From Pseudolachnospira sp051055405 (GTDB lineage Bacteria; Bacillota; Clostridia; Lachnospirales; Lachnospiraceae): a DNA stretch of 64,000 nt. Below, in pieces: positions 41,585 to 49,552 of this stretch. Positions within the stretch are counted from its first letter, which is position 1. Each line of letters starts with the position of its first letter. The notes under the pieces are model-generated. The model was given only the letters and a program-made list of their open reading frames with translations. It had not been told where the DNA came from and searched no databases. A program made the position numbers and the translations under genes. The DNA is taken from the NCBI RefSeq assembly GCF_051055405.1, contig NZ_CP167068.1:1488001-1552000 (forward strand), written 5' to 3'.

Positions 41585-42130
41585 ATGAAATATATGATTG
41601 CTTCCGACCTGCATGGGTCAGCTTTTTACTGTCGAAAGATGCTGGAAGCCTATCAGAGAGAACAGGCGGACAAGTTGCTTTTGCTGGGTGATATTCTTTA
41701 TCATGGGCCGCGGAACGATCTTCCCAGAGAATATGAACCCAAAGAGGTAATCACTCTGCTGAATGAGAAAAAAGACGAGCTTTTGTGTGTTCGCGGAAAC
41801 TGTGATTGTGAAGTGGATCAGATGGTATTGGAGTTTCCGATTTTGGCGGATTCCTGTATTCTGGATTTGGGAAATCGCATGGTTTTTGCTACTCATGGCC
41901 ATATCTTCCATGAAAACCATCTCCCGCCTTTGAAAGCAGGAGATATTTTGCTTCATGGCCATACCCATGTGCCAATCTGTCGCGCCGTGGAAGAGATTAT
42001 GATTTTAAATCCGGGTTCGGTGTCGATTCCAAAAGAGGACAGTCCGCACAGTTATATGACGTTGGAAGATGGAGTCTTTCTTTGGAAGACGCTGGAGGAT
42101 GGGAATGAGTTTCAAATATTTACTGTTTGA
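41585..42130 (+). CDS. YfcE/MJ0936-type metallophosphodiesterase
   Basis: 181-residue calcineurin-like phosphoesterase with all metal motifs: SDLHG (D, H), LLGDILYHGP (GD), VRGNCDCEVDQ (GNCD), FATHGHIF and HGHTH. Hydrolyses phosphodiesters; the physiological substrate is unknown. The ATG at 41585 is preferred over one two codons earlier. Its 3' end overlaps the next gene by 26 nt. Confidence 0.9.
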   Translation: MKYMIASDLHGSAFYCRKMLEAYQREQADKLLLLGDILYHGPRNDLPREYEPKEVITLLNEKKDELLCVRGNCDCEVDQMVLEFPILADSCILDLGNRMVFATHGHIFHENHLPPLKAGDILLHGHTHVPICRAVEEIMILNPGSVSIPKEDSPHSYMTLEDGVFLWKTLEDGNEFQIFTV

Positions 42131-42761
42131 TCTGGACGGTACGCTGACGGACCCAAAAGAGGGGATTACAAAAAGCGTGCAATATGCTCTTCATGCGCTG
42201 AACGTGGATGAGCCGGATTTGAACCGGCTGACTTGTTTTATTGGACCGCCGTTAGTGGATTCTTTTATGGAGTACTATGACTTTACCCGGGAACAGGCTA
42301 AGGCTGCTTTAGCGAAGTATCGGGAGCGCTTTCAAGCGATCGGGATATTTGAAAACCGGGTTTTGCCGGGAATCCCTGAGATGCTAAAAGCGTTAAAGGC
42401 CGCTGGAAAAGTGGTGGCGTTGGCTACTTCAAAGCCGGAACCTTTTGCTCGCAAAATTTTAGAAAAGTATGGGTTGATCGGGTATTTTGACGAGGTAGTG
42501 GGAAGTAGTATGGATGAGACACGCAACACAAAAGAAGCGGTGATTCAGGAGGTGTTTTGCCGTTTGAAACTGACAGAAGAACAGAAGCGGCAGACGCTAA
42601 TGATCGGAGATCGAAAACACGATGTTGTCGGAGCAAAAGCCTGCGGGATTGCTTCTCTTGGCGTAAGAATTGGATATGCGGAAGAGGGAGAACTGGAAGC
42701 CGCGGGCGCAGACTTTATTCGGGACACGGTCGAAGATATGTCGGCATTTTTACTGGAATGA
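42105..42761 (+). CDS. HAD-family phosphatase, phosphoglycolate-phosphatase-like
   Basis: 218 residues. HAD motifs: I, LLFDLDGTLTD; II, ALATSKPE; III with Lys in the KYGLIGYFDEVVG region; IV, MIGDRKHDVVGAKACG. Belongs with Gph/PpaX-like enzymes dephosphorylating small metabolites. The ATG at 42105 lies 6 nt after GGAGG (42094-42098), inside the end of the phosphodiesterase gene, so they are co-translated. Confidence 0.88.
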   Translation: MSFKYLLFDLDGTLTDPKEGITKSVQYALHALNVDEPDLNRLTCFIGPPLVDSFMEYYDFTREQAKAALAKYRERFQAIGIFENRVLPGIPEMLKALKAAGKVVALATSKPEPFARKILEKYGLIGYFDEVVGSSMDETRNTKEAVIQEVFCRLKLTEEQKRQTLMIGDRKHDVVGAKACGIASLGVRIGYAEEGELEAAGADFIRDTVEDMSAFLLE

Positions 42762-42801
42762 GAACCATGAGGGAAACGAAATTAAGGAGGCATTTGAGTC
42801 T

Positions 42802-43218
42802 GTGAACATTTTATTTTTTCTGACTCCGAAAAATGACGTGGCGTATCTGACGGAAGATATGACGGTTCGTCAAGTCCTGGAAAAGATGGAGCATCATCGC
42901 TATACTTGTATTCCAATGTTAGATAAGCACGGTCATTATGTGGGCACGGTGACCGAAGGCGATCTGCTTTGGGCAGTGAAAAATCAGTATGATCTCAGCG
43001 TGAAAAATGCAGAAGAAATACCGATTCTGGATGTGAAGCGCCGTCGGGATTATGAGCCGGTCAATATAAACGCAAAAATTGAAGATATGGTATTTGTGGC
43101 AATGGGACAGAATTTTGTGCCGGTGGTGGATGACCGAGGCGCATTTATCGGGATTGTCACTAGAAAAGATATTATGCGTTACTGCTATGATGAGTACATA
43201 ATGAAACAAAATAAATAA
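42802..43218 (+). CDS. tandem CBS-domain protein
   Basis: 138 residues made of two CBS motifs: TVRQVLEKMEHHRYTCIPMLDKHGHYVGTVTEGDLL and DMVFVAMGQNFVPVVDDRGAFIGIVTRKDIM. Stand-alone CBS pairs bind adenine nucleotides and regulate other proteins; the partner is unknown. The start is GTG 42802 behind AAGGAGG (42784-42790), with a slightly long spacing of 11 nt. Confidence 0.85.
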   Translation: MNILFFLTPKNDVAYLTEDMTVRQVLEKMEHHRYTCIPMLDKHGHYVGTVTEGDLLWAVKNQYDLSVKNAEEIPILDVKRRRDYEPVNINAKIEDMVFVAMGQNFVPVVDDRGAFIGIVTRKDIMRYCYDEYIMKQNK

Positions 43219-43269
43219 GCAGAAGAAAAGGTGAAAAAGCAGCGGGAGCTGTGAAAATGAGAGGGGAAC

Positions 43270-44556
43270 ATGGAGATGGAAAAAGAACGGGAAGGCCGGG
43301 CATCCGCTTTGCTGCCGATCGGCGTATTTCTGGTACTGTTTTTGGGCGTAAGTTTGATTTCCGGTGATTTCTATGCTATGCCGGCCATTGTAGCATTTCT
43401 GATTGCGCTTTTGGTGGCTTTTTTACAGAATCGGGATTTGAGTTTTTCTGAGAAGCTCCATATTGTAGCCGAGGGGGTAGGGGACGACAACATTATTACG
43501 ATGTGTCTGATTTTTTTGGCCGCCGGCGCTTTTTCCGGGACGGTTACAGCTGCTGGGGGCGCGGATAGTACCGTTTATCTGGGGCTTTCCATATTGCCGA
43601 CGGGCGTGGCGGTCATGGGCTTGATGGTCATTGGCTGCTTTATTTCGATTTCTATGGGAACTAGCATGGGAACCATTGCGGCGCTGGCGCCAATTGCGGT
43701 GGGCATCAGTGAAAAAACAGGATTTCCCATGGCAATCTGTATCGGCGCAGTGATGAGCGGCGCCATGTTTGGGGACAACTTATCGATGATTTCAGACACG
43801 ACGATTGCTGCGGTACGGACCCAGGGGTGCGAGATGAAGGACAAGTTTCGGGAGAATTTTCTTATGGTGCTTCCCGCCGCGATCCTTTCTTTGATTTTAT
43901 ATGTGATTTTGGGAAGCGGAGGGGACTATCAGCTTCAGGAGACTCATAGCTACCAGCTTGTTCAGGTGCTTCCTTATCTGGTGGTGCTCATTGGCGCCTT
44001 GATTGGAATCAATGTGTTTGTTGTGTTAATCAGCGGGACAGTTTTATCTTTGGTGGTAGGTATGGCTACGGGAACCATTGCCGCCAGTGAAATGTTTACA
44101 GTGATGAAATCGGGGATTGTGGAGATGTATGATATTACCGTGATCTCGATTATTGTGGCTTGTATTGTATCTCTGATTAAGAAAAATGGTGGGATAACCT
44201 ATCTGATTCGGGTAATTCGGGCTCGGACTCATGGGAAAACAGGTGGAGAGTATGGAGTCGCTTTGCTGGCGGTACTGGTGGATTTAGTGACGGCAAACAA
44301 TACGGTTGCTATTGTCATGGCGGGGCCGATCGCAAAGGAAATTAGCGCGGAATACGAGATTACGCCCCGGCGTACGGCCTCCCTTTTGGATATTTTTGCC
44401 TCTGTGACCCAAGGGTTGATTCCTTACGGCGCGCAGATGCTATTGGCGGCGGAGAAAGCAGGTTTATCGCCGGTTCAGATTATCCCTTATACCTTTTACC
44501 CGATTTTGATGGGAGTCAGTGTTTTGATTTTGATTGGTGTAAGAAAGGGGAGGTAA
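43270..44556 (+). CDS. nhaC: NhaC-family Na+/H+ antiporter
   Basis: 428-residue antiporter with about eleven membrane segments. Typical NhaC stretches are GVGDDNIITMCLIFLAAGAFSG, SISMGTSMGTIAALAPIAVGIS, MSGAMFGDNLSMISDTTIAA and LVTANNTVAIVMAGPIAKEI. It exchanges Na+ (or an amine/organic acid pair in some members) for protons. The ATG at 43270 has GAGGGG upstream. A 228-bp inverted repeat follows the stop. Confidence 0.88.
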   Translation: MEMEKEREGRASALLPIGVFLVLFLGVSLISGDFYAMPAIVAFLIALLVAFLQNRDLSFSEKLHIVAEGVGDDNIITMCLIFLAAGAFSGTVTAAGGADSTVYLGLSILPTGVAVMGLMVIGCFISISMGTSMGTIAALAPIAVGISEKTGFPMAICIGAVMSGAMFGDNLSMISDTTIAAVRTQGCEMKDKFRENFLMVLPAAILSLILYVILGSGGDYQLQETHSYQLVQVLPYLVVLIGALIGINVFVVLISGTVLSLVVGMATGTIAASEMFTVMKSGIVEMYDITVISIIVACIVSLIKKNGGITYLIRVIRARTHGKTGGEYGVALLAVLVDLVTANNTVAIVMAGPIAKEISAEYEITPRRTASLLDIFASVTQGLIPYGAQMLLAAEKAGLSPVQIIPYTFYPILMGVSVLILIGVRKGR

Positions 44557-44573
44557 GCGGAGAAGGCTTAAGT

Positions 44574-44801
44574 GTCAGAAATTTTAGATACAAAAAGATG
44601 TCGGAATATTTTGTAGAGTTTCGGAGCAAGTACTTCTAGAATTCCGGTAATTTGTGAAAAGCATAAACAAAAATAAGAAACTCGCTGCGCTCAAACAGTC
44701 TTATTTTTGTTTATAAGACAAATTCCCGGAATTGAAGAAGTACTAATGCTCCTGCAAATACAAAATATTCCGACATCTTTTTTGTACCTAACGCTTCTGA
44801 C
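44574..44801. repeat. 228-bp imperfect palindrome (MITE-like or giant hairpin)
   Basis: The two arms, each about 100 bp, match at high identity when one is reverse-complemented: GTCAGAA (44574) with TTCTGAC (44795-44801), GATGTCGGAATATTTTGTA with its complement near 44756-44778, and ATAAACAAAAATAAGA with TCTTATTTTTGTTTAT at the centre. The loop (about 44679-44698) contains CTCGCTGCGCTC. It fills most of the 350-bp gap between nhaC and gntR. No target-site duplication and no gene were found inside. Confidence 0.85.
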
Positions 44802-44826
44802 GTTTAAACCTGGCAGAAAAAAACAG

Positions 44827-44871
44827 TTGACAAAGGTGTATCATGAGTATATACTGTACATACAGTATATA
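44827..44871 (+). promoter_or_regulatory. promoter and palindromic operator of the gntR-ABC operon
   Basis: TTGACA (44827-44832), 17 nt, TATACT (44850-44855). The -10 lies inside a perfect inverted repeat, TATATACTGTA (44848-44858), CA, TACAGTATATA (44861-44871). A dimeric GntR/YtrA repressor bound here would block the promoter, indicating autoregulation by the first gene. Confidence 0.85.
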
Positions 44872-44906
44872 TACAGAATGCGCATTGGGAACTCCGGAGG
44901 AAATAA

Positions 44907-45287
44907 ATGAATATTGTGATCAGCAATTCCAGTGGAAAGCCGATTTACGAACAAATTGCCGAGCAGATTAAGGCGATGATTCTAAACGGCGAATTGGAAC
45001 CAGGGGCGGGAGTGCCGTCGATTCGGCTGCTTGCGAAAGAACTTCGCATCAGCGTTATCACAACGAAAAGGGCCTATGAAGAACTGGAACGGGACGGATT
45101 TCTTGTAACAGTGCCGGGAAAAGGCAGTTTTGTAGCGGAAAAAAATTTGGATTTTGTCCGCGAAGAGCGTCTTCGCCAGGTGGAAGAATATCTGCAAAAG
45201 GCGGTGGCTTGCGGAAAGGCCATTGGTCTTTCCCAGGAAGAGTTCTGGGAAATCCTACATGTTTTATTGGAGGAGGATGTAAAATGA
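44907..45287 (+). CDS. GntR-family regulator, YtrA subfamily
   Basis: 126 residues. An N-terminal winged helix (PIYEQIAEQIKAMILNGELEPGAGVPSIRLLAKELRISVITTKRAYEELERDGFLVTVPGKGSFVA) is followed by a short helical dimerisation tail, the size of YtrA-type repressors, which lack a large ligand domain. It heads an operon with an ABC ATPase and permease, the usual YtrA arrangement, responding to cell-envelope stress or an unknown signal. The stop overlaps the ATPase ATG. Confidence 0.94.
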   Translation: MNIVISNSSGKPIYEQIAEQIKAMILNGELEPGAGVPSIRLLAKELRISVITTKRAYEELERDGFLVTVPGKGSFVAEKNLDFVREERLRQVEEYLQKAVACGKAIGLSQEEFWEILHVLLEEDVK

Positions 45288-46141
45288 ATGCTGCGGTCAG
45301 CTGCAAAAATGTAACAAAACGGTATGATGGCTTTGTTTTGGAAAACTTGAATTTGGAGATTCCTACCGGGACCATCGTTGGATTTGTCGGGGAAAACGGA
45401 GCCGGAAAGACGACGACCATCAAAGCAATGCTGGACCTGGTGCACCCGGATGAAGGGAGTATCACCGTGCTGGGAGAGGACAGTCGGAATCTATCCAGAA
45501 AAGGAAAAGAAAAGATCGGGGTTGTATTTGATGGATGTCATTTACCGAAAGAGTTAAAAGTCAGTCAGGTGGAAAAGCTGTTCCGAACCATGTATAGCAC
45601 TTGGGACGACGTTTATTTTACCCAGTTGATGAAACAGTTCCGCCTAGACGGTGGGAAACGGGTGAAGGATTTATCCAGAGGGATGCAGATGAAACTGGCC
45701 ATTGCAGGCGCCTTATGTCATCATTCAGAGTTACTTCTATTGGACGAGGCGACCAGCGGTTTGGACCCTGTGGTAAGAGATGAGATCTTAGATATCTTTT
45801 TAGAGTTTCTTCAGGAAGAGTCGCATACGATTTTACTCTCTTCCCATATCATCAGCGATATAGAAAAAGTGGCGGATTATGTAGCCTTTATCCACCAGGG
45901 GAAGCTGGTATTTATGGAAGAGAAGGATATTTTAAAGGATACCTACGGCATGGCTGTCTGTGGAAAAGAAGAAGCCGAGAGGGTGCCGAAAGAGTGGATT
46001 GCAGGCTCGCGCACAAGCGCTTTTAATACCACGCTTCTCGTCCGCGGGCGGGAGAAGGTTTCCCACATTCTTCACCGGGAAGTACCGGCGGCTTCTATGG
46101 AGGATATTTTGCTGTATCTCAGTAAGGAGGATGCGAGATGA
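45284..46141 (+). CDS. ABC transporter ATPase (YtrB/BcrA-like)
   Basis: 285 residues, one ATPase domain: Walker A GENGAGKTTT, Q-loop VVFDGCHLPK, signature LSRGMQMKLAIAGAL (SRGM replaces SGGQ, as in other YtrB-like proteins), Walker B LLLLDEATSGLD and switch His in LSSHIISD. It starts in the gntR stop codon and its own stop overlaps the permease start. Confidence 0.93.
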   Translation: MNAAVSCKNVTKRYDGFVLENLNLEIPTGTIVGFVGENGAGKTTTIKAMLDLVHPDEGSITVLGEDSRNLSRKGKEKIGVVFDGCHLPKELKVSQVEKLFRTMYSTWDDVYFTQLMKQFRLDGGKRVKDLSRGMQMKLAIAGALCHHSELLLLDEATSGLDPVVRDEILDIFLEFLQEESHTILLSSHIISDIEKVADYVAFIHQGKLVFMEEKDILKDTYGMAVCGKEEAERVPKEWIAGSRTSAFNTTLLVRGREKVSHILHREVPAASMEDILLYLSKEDAR

Positions 46142-46773
46142 TTGGATTACTGTTAAAAGATTTCTATAGCCTTACCAAATCATTAAAAATCTTTGTGGTT
46201 GTTTTCTTGATCTATGGGGTCATGTCTTTTACCAATGGAGAGGGAGCGCTTCTAACCTTTGTGATTGTGCTGATTGCGATGATGATTCCCGTTACCGTGC
46301 TTGGATTGGATGAAAAGGACCAATGGGATGTTTTCGCCTTGACGATGCCAGTAAATGCGACTATGATGGTTGCTGAGAAGTTTCTTTTGATGTTAGTCTG
46401 CTGTGTGATTGGGATCGGCGGCGGTACGGCGGTGACGATCCTGTTTGCAACCGCTGGCGGACAGATCGACATGGGAGCAATTATGGAGACAGCAATTCCC
46501 AGTATTGCGATTGTTGTGGTCTATAACTCAGTCCTTTTTCCAATCGTTTATCGGTTCGGCGCGGATCGTGGACGAATTGTATCGATGGTTGTGATTATGG
46601 TTCCAGCCGTGCTTTTTATGATGTTAGAGAAACAGGGAATGTTTCCCGACCTATCTGTTTTTTTTGCATGGTTCACGGCGACCGGATGGAAACTGTGTGT
46701 GGTGATCTTTCCGGCAATGCTGATTGTTTCCTTTTTGCTTTCTCTCCATATTTATCAAAAGAAAGAGTGGTGA
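46138..46773 (+). CDS. ABC-2-type membrane permease
   Basis: 211-residue protein with six predicted helices and little else; N-terminal LLLKDFYSLTKSLKIF is typical of ABC-2 subunits partnered with GntR-regulated ATPases. Probably exports a lipid-like or antimicrobial molecule, or acts as a sensor of envelope damage. Confidence 0.85.
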   Translation: MIGLLLKDFYSLTKSLKIFVVVFLIYGVMSFTNGEGALLTFVIVLIAMMIPVTVLGLDEKDQWDVFALTMPVNATMMVAEKFLLMLVCCVIGIGGGTAVTILFATAGGQIDMGAIMETAIPSIAIVVVYNSVLFPIVYRFGADRGRIVSMVVIMVPAVLFMMLEKQGMFPDLSVFFAWFTATGWKLCVVIFPAMLIVSFLLSLHIYQKKEW

Positions 46774-46776
46774 GGT

Positions 46777-47412
46777 ATGGACATGATTAACCGGGAAGAT
46801 ATGTTGGAATTGACTCGTCGGATGACGGTGTCGCGAAATTGCCTGACGCGTGTGGCAGGCTGCTATGTGGATGCGGACGGAGAATTTGACGGAAGCTTTA
46901 ATATCAATTTCCAGAAGCTTCGAGTGTCAGAACGAGAAAAAAATCTAGAGTTTGCAAAGAAGATTCCCTTTGCCAAGACCAATGAAAATCTGAAACAGTA
47001 TCGGTTTGAGCGGGGCGATCAGCCGCAGGCCAGCATGTGGACGCTTCTGATGTCTCTGCGGAACGTGGGACTGAAAAACGACGCGATGATGGATACCTTT
47101 TACGACTTGGTTATGGAGCATTATCAAGCGGAAGGTCCTTACGCCATCTTTTTGTATCACGGCAGCTATGACGTTCCGTTAAAGGGAAAGGATAAAGAAT
47201 ATCAGGGAGAATCCGAGGAGGTTTATCAATTTCTAATCGGCACCATCAGTCCGCAGGTCGCTGATCAGGAACCAGGCGAGCCTGTCTGTGGTTTTCTGTT
47301 TCCGGCCTTTACGGACCGCAGTACGGATATCCAGCATATCAATGTATATCAATCGGACATACTGCGGCCGCATCAGGAATTAGAAAAAAAGATATTACGA
47401 TGCTGGGGGTGA
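46777..47412 (+). pseudogene. DUF4317 protein, C-terminally truncated
   Basis: 211 residues that resemble the first half of DUF4317 proteins (NREDMLELTRRMTVSRNCLTRVAGCYVD, VYQFLIGTISP, FLFPAFTDRSTDI). Full-length members as I recall them have about 380-400 residues. The frame ends ILRCWG-stop exactly where a repeat element (47399-47632) begins. The missing C-terminal half is not seen elsewhere in the window. It follows the ABC permease by 3 nt with a GAGG ribosome binding site, so it is still probably transcribed. Function of the family is unknown. Confidence 0.65.
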
Positions 47413-47632
47413 AAGTTTTGCGGGTCCCAAAGTCATGGCCCGGCATGCAAACATGCCGAGCCATAATCTTTTCCGCCTGGATGCTTCCGGAACGCTCCGC
47501 ATTTCATGCTCTCGCGCTCCGAAAAACATTCAAAATCCGCCCTATCGGGCTACTTTTTCATGTTTTTGCGGGTCCCAAAGTCATGACTCAGCATACGAGC
47601 ATGCTGAGCCATGACCTTTTGACCCTAGCATC
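47399..47632. repeat. repeat element with two hairpin units and inverted ends
   Basis: Two direct copies of a 57-nt unit (47416-47472 and 47564-47620) begin TTTTGCGGGTCCCAAAGTC and each fold into a hairpin (CGGCATG/CATGCCG in the first, CTCAGCAT/ATGCTGAG in the second). The outer ends are inverted: GATGCTGGGGGTGAAAG at the left and GATGCTAGGGTCAAAAG read inward from the right. ATTAC occurs just outside both ends (47394-47398; 47635-47639), a possible 5-bp target duplication. No protein gene is credible inside. Confidence 0.7.
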
Positions 47633-47635
47633 CAA

Positions 47636-48823
47636 TTACAGATCGTCGTCTTTATAGCGATTGATCAGACGCTGAACCTTTTCCGTAGGAGACATCACGC
47701 CGGAGGTGGCGACGTCATGGTTCAGCGTGTTGATAATGGTTGCCACATACTTTGACATATCCGCTTCCCGGTACCAGGGTTTTTCCAGTAATTCCGGTTT
47801 TCGGTAGTTCAGGTTTGTAGTGATCACATAGTCAAAATCGCCGTTTTGATAGGCCTCGTCAAAATGATCGAATCCGGAGGTAAACAGACCAAAAGTACAG
47901 CAGACGATAACCTTTTTTGCTTTCCGGCGTTTCAGCTCCTTGGCCGTGTCCAACATGCTGTCGCCGGAAGCGATCATATCGTCGATGATGATAACATCTT
48001 TTCCCTCCACGTCGGAACCTAAGAATTCATGGGCGACAATAGGATTTTTTCCATTGACAATTTTGGAATAATCACGGCGTTTATAAAACATTCCCATATC
48101 AACTCCCAGGTTATTGGCCAAGTAGACGGCTCGTCCCATGGCGCCCTCATCCGGGCTGATAACCATCAGGGAGTTTTTATCGATGGTTAAGGTTTTATCT
48201 GCATGCAGAAGGGTTTTCATAAACTGATATACAGCGGAAAAGCTGTCAAAATCGTGAAGCGGGATCGCATTTTGTACGCGAGGATCATGGGCGTCGTAGG
48301 TGATGATATTGGCGACTCCCATATTTGCCAGTTCTTCCAGCGCGATAGCGCAGTCCAAGGATTCCCGTTGGGTACGTTTGTGCTGGCGGCTTTCATAGAG
48401 GAACGGCATCACCACGTTGACCCGGCGGGCAGTAGGCAGAGCGGCGGAAATGATACGCTTTAAATCCTGGTAGTGATCGTCCGGCGACATCAGATGCTCT
48501 TTTCCGTACATCGAATAAGTGATGCTATAATTGATCACATCCGTTATAATAAAGACGTCGGCCCCGCGGACAGATTCACTGATCGTGCCTTTGGCTTCTC
48601 CGGAACCGAAACGTGGGCAGGAAACGTGCGCCAGATAGGAGTCGCGGTCATAGCCGCGGAATTCGATATTGTTCTCGCGGGCTTTTAGGATTTCTTTGTC
48701 ATTTTTCCGAAAGGAAACAATGTATTCATCTACTTTCTTGCCAAGATCGCCGCAATTTTCCATTGCGATGATTTTTAAAGGCGCGAGAGGAATGGTATTT
48801 TTAAATGTGTAATCTTTTGCCAT
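47636..48823 (-). CDS. prs: ribose-phosphate pyrophosphokinase, long variant
   Basis: Makes PRPP from ribose 5-phosphate and ATP for nucleotide, His and Trp synthesis. 395 residues, about 80 more than the classic 315-residue enzyme, with a longer N-terminal part and inserts. The catalytic flexible loop reads YESRQHKRTQRESLDC (classic YARQDRK..RE), and the PRPP loop reads VIIIDDMIASGDSM (classic DDMIDTAGT). A strict metal-binding DPR/H motif is seen as YDAHDPRVQNA. These changes make it a divergent, possibly class-III-like or clade-specific Prs. RBS GGAGG precedes the ATG at 48823. Confidence 0.9.
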   Translation of the reverse strand: MAKDYTFKNTIPLAPLKIIAMENCGDLGKKVDEYIVSFRKNDKEILKARENNIEFRGYDRDSYLAHVSCPRFGSGEAKGTISESVRGADVFIITDVINYSITYSMYGKEHLMSPDDHYQDLKRIISAALPTARRVNVVMPFLYESRQHKRTQRESLDCAIALEELANMGVANIITYDAHDPRVQNAIPLHDFDSFSAVYQFMKTLLHADKTLTIDKNSLMVISPDEGAMGRAVYLANNLGVDMGMFYKRRDYSKIVNGKNPIVAHEFLGSDVEGKDVIIIDDMIASGDSMLDTAKELKRRKAKKVIVCCTFGLFTSGFDHFDEAYQNGDFDYVITTNLNYRKPELLEKPWYREADMSKYVATIINTLNHDVATSGVMSPTEKVQRLINRYKDDDL

Positions 48824-48991
48824 GAAAAACCCTCCGATTGATATTCTCTGCTAACATTTATACCATTTTAGGCGTGGAAACGCAAGTGCGTTTCTCTCAC
48901 TTAACCCCAGAAAAAAGATTTTCGTGTTAGAAAAGCGCTGGATTGTCGTCTTTTTATATAGGAACCTTTTAACAAGGAGAGGAGGGAGCGG

Positions 48992-49552
48992 ATGGAGGAC
49001 GATCAGATCGTCAAACTGTATTGGATGAGGGAGGAAAACGCGATACAGGAAACCAATGCGAAGTATGGCGCATACTGCTTTTCCATTGCAAATCATATTT
49101 TGTCCAATGTACAGGACTCGGAGGAATGCGTCAACGATACCTGGATGCGGGCTTGGAATTCGATGCCGCCCAAACGTCCGGATCGGCTGCGTTTATTTTT
49201 AGCAAGGATTACCAGAAATCTATCCTTTGACTGCTATAAGGCGAAAACAGCGAAGAAGCGGGGAGAAGGAGAGATCGCGGCGGCTTTAGAAGAGTTGGGA
49301 GACTGTATTTCTTCCCCTTTTGATGTGGAAGGGGAGACTTTGGCAAGAGAATTGGCGGAATGTGTGAATCGATTTTTGCACACACTTCCTCCAAGAGAAT
49401 GCGATGTATTTCTTCAAAGATATTTCTATGTGGAGTCTGTCGCGGAGATTGGTGAATTTTATGATTTAAAGCCAGGGAACGTTTTGACGATATTGTCCCG
49501 AACCAGAAAAAAACTAAAGGAATATCTGGAAAAGGAGGGTTATGGATGGTGA
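48992..49552 (+). CDS. ECF-type RNA polymerase sigma factor
   Basis: 186-residue extracytoplasmic-function sigma factor. Region 2 (ETNAKYGAYCFSIANHILSNVQDSEECVNDTWMRAWNSMPP) and region 4 (LPPRECDVFLQRYFYVESVAEIGEFYDLKPGNVLTILSRTRKKL) are clear, and the linker carries the core-binding DCYKAKTAKKR stretch. The ATG has GGAGGGAG upstream. The last codons overlap the start of the membrane-serpin gene by 7 nt, so the two are translationally coupled as a sigma factor and its likely membrane partner. A CGTC motif (48948-48951) upstream may be part of an autoregulated promoter, with low certainty. Confidence 0.93.
   Translation: MEDDQIVKLYWMREENAIQETNAKYGAYCFSIANHILSNVQDSEECVNDTWMRAWNSMPPKRPDRLRLFLARITRNLSFDCYKAKTAKKRGEGEIAAALEELGDCISSPFDVEGETLARELAECVNRFLHTLPPRECDVFLQRYFYVESVAEIGEFYDLKPGNVLTILSRTRKKLKEYLEKEGYGW

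Noticed and set aside
47416..47620. CRISPR-like repeats
   Set aside because: Only two copies, spaced by 91 nt, each internally palindromic and near inverted ends; this is a repeat element, not an array.
47400..47657. Open frame across the repeat element
   Set aside because: Its translation consists of the two repeat units (GPKVM... twice) and overlaps the prs end; there is no RBS or homology.
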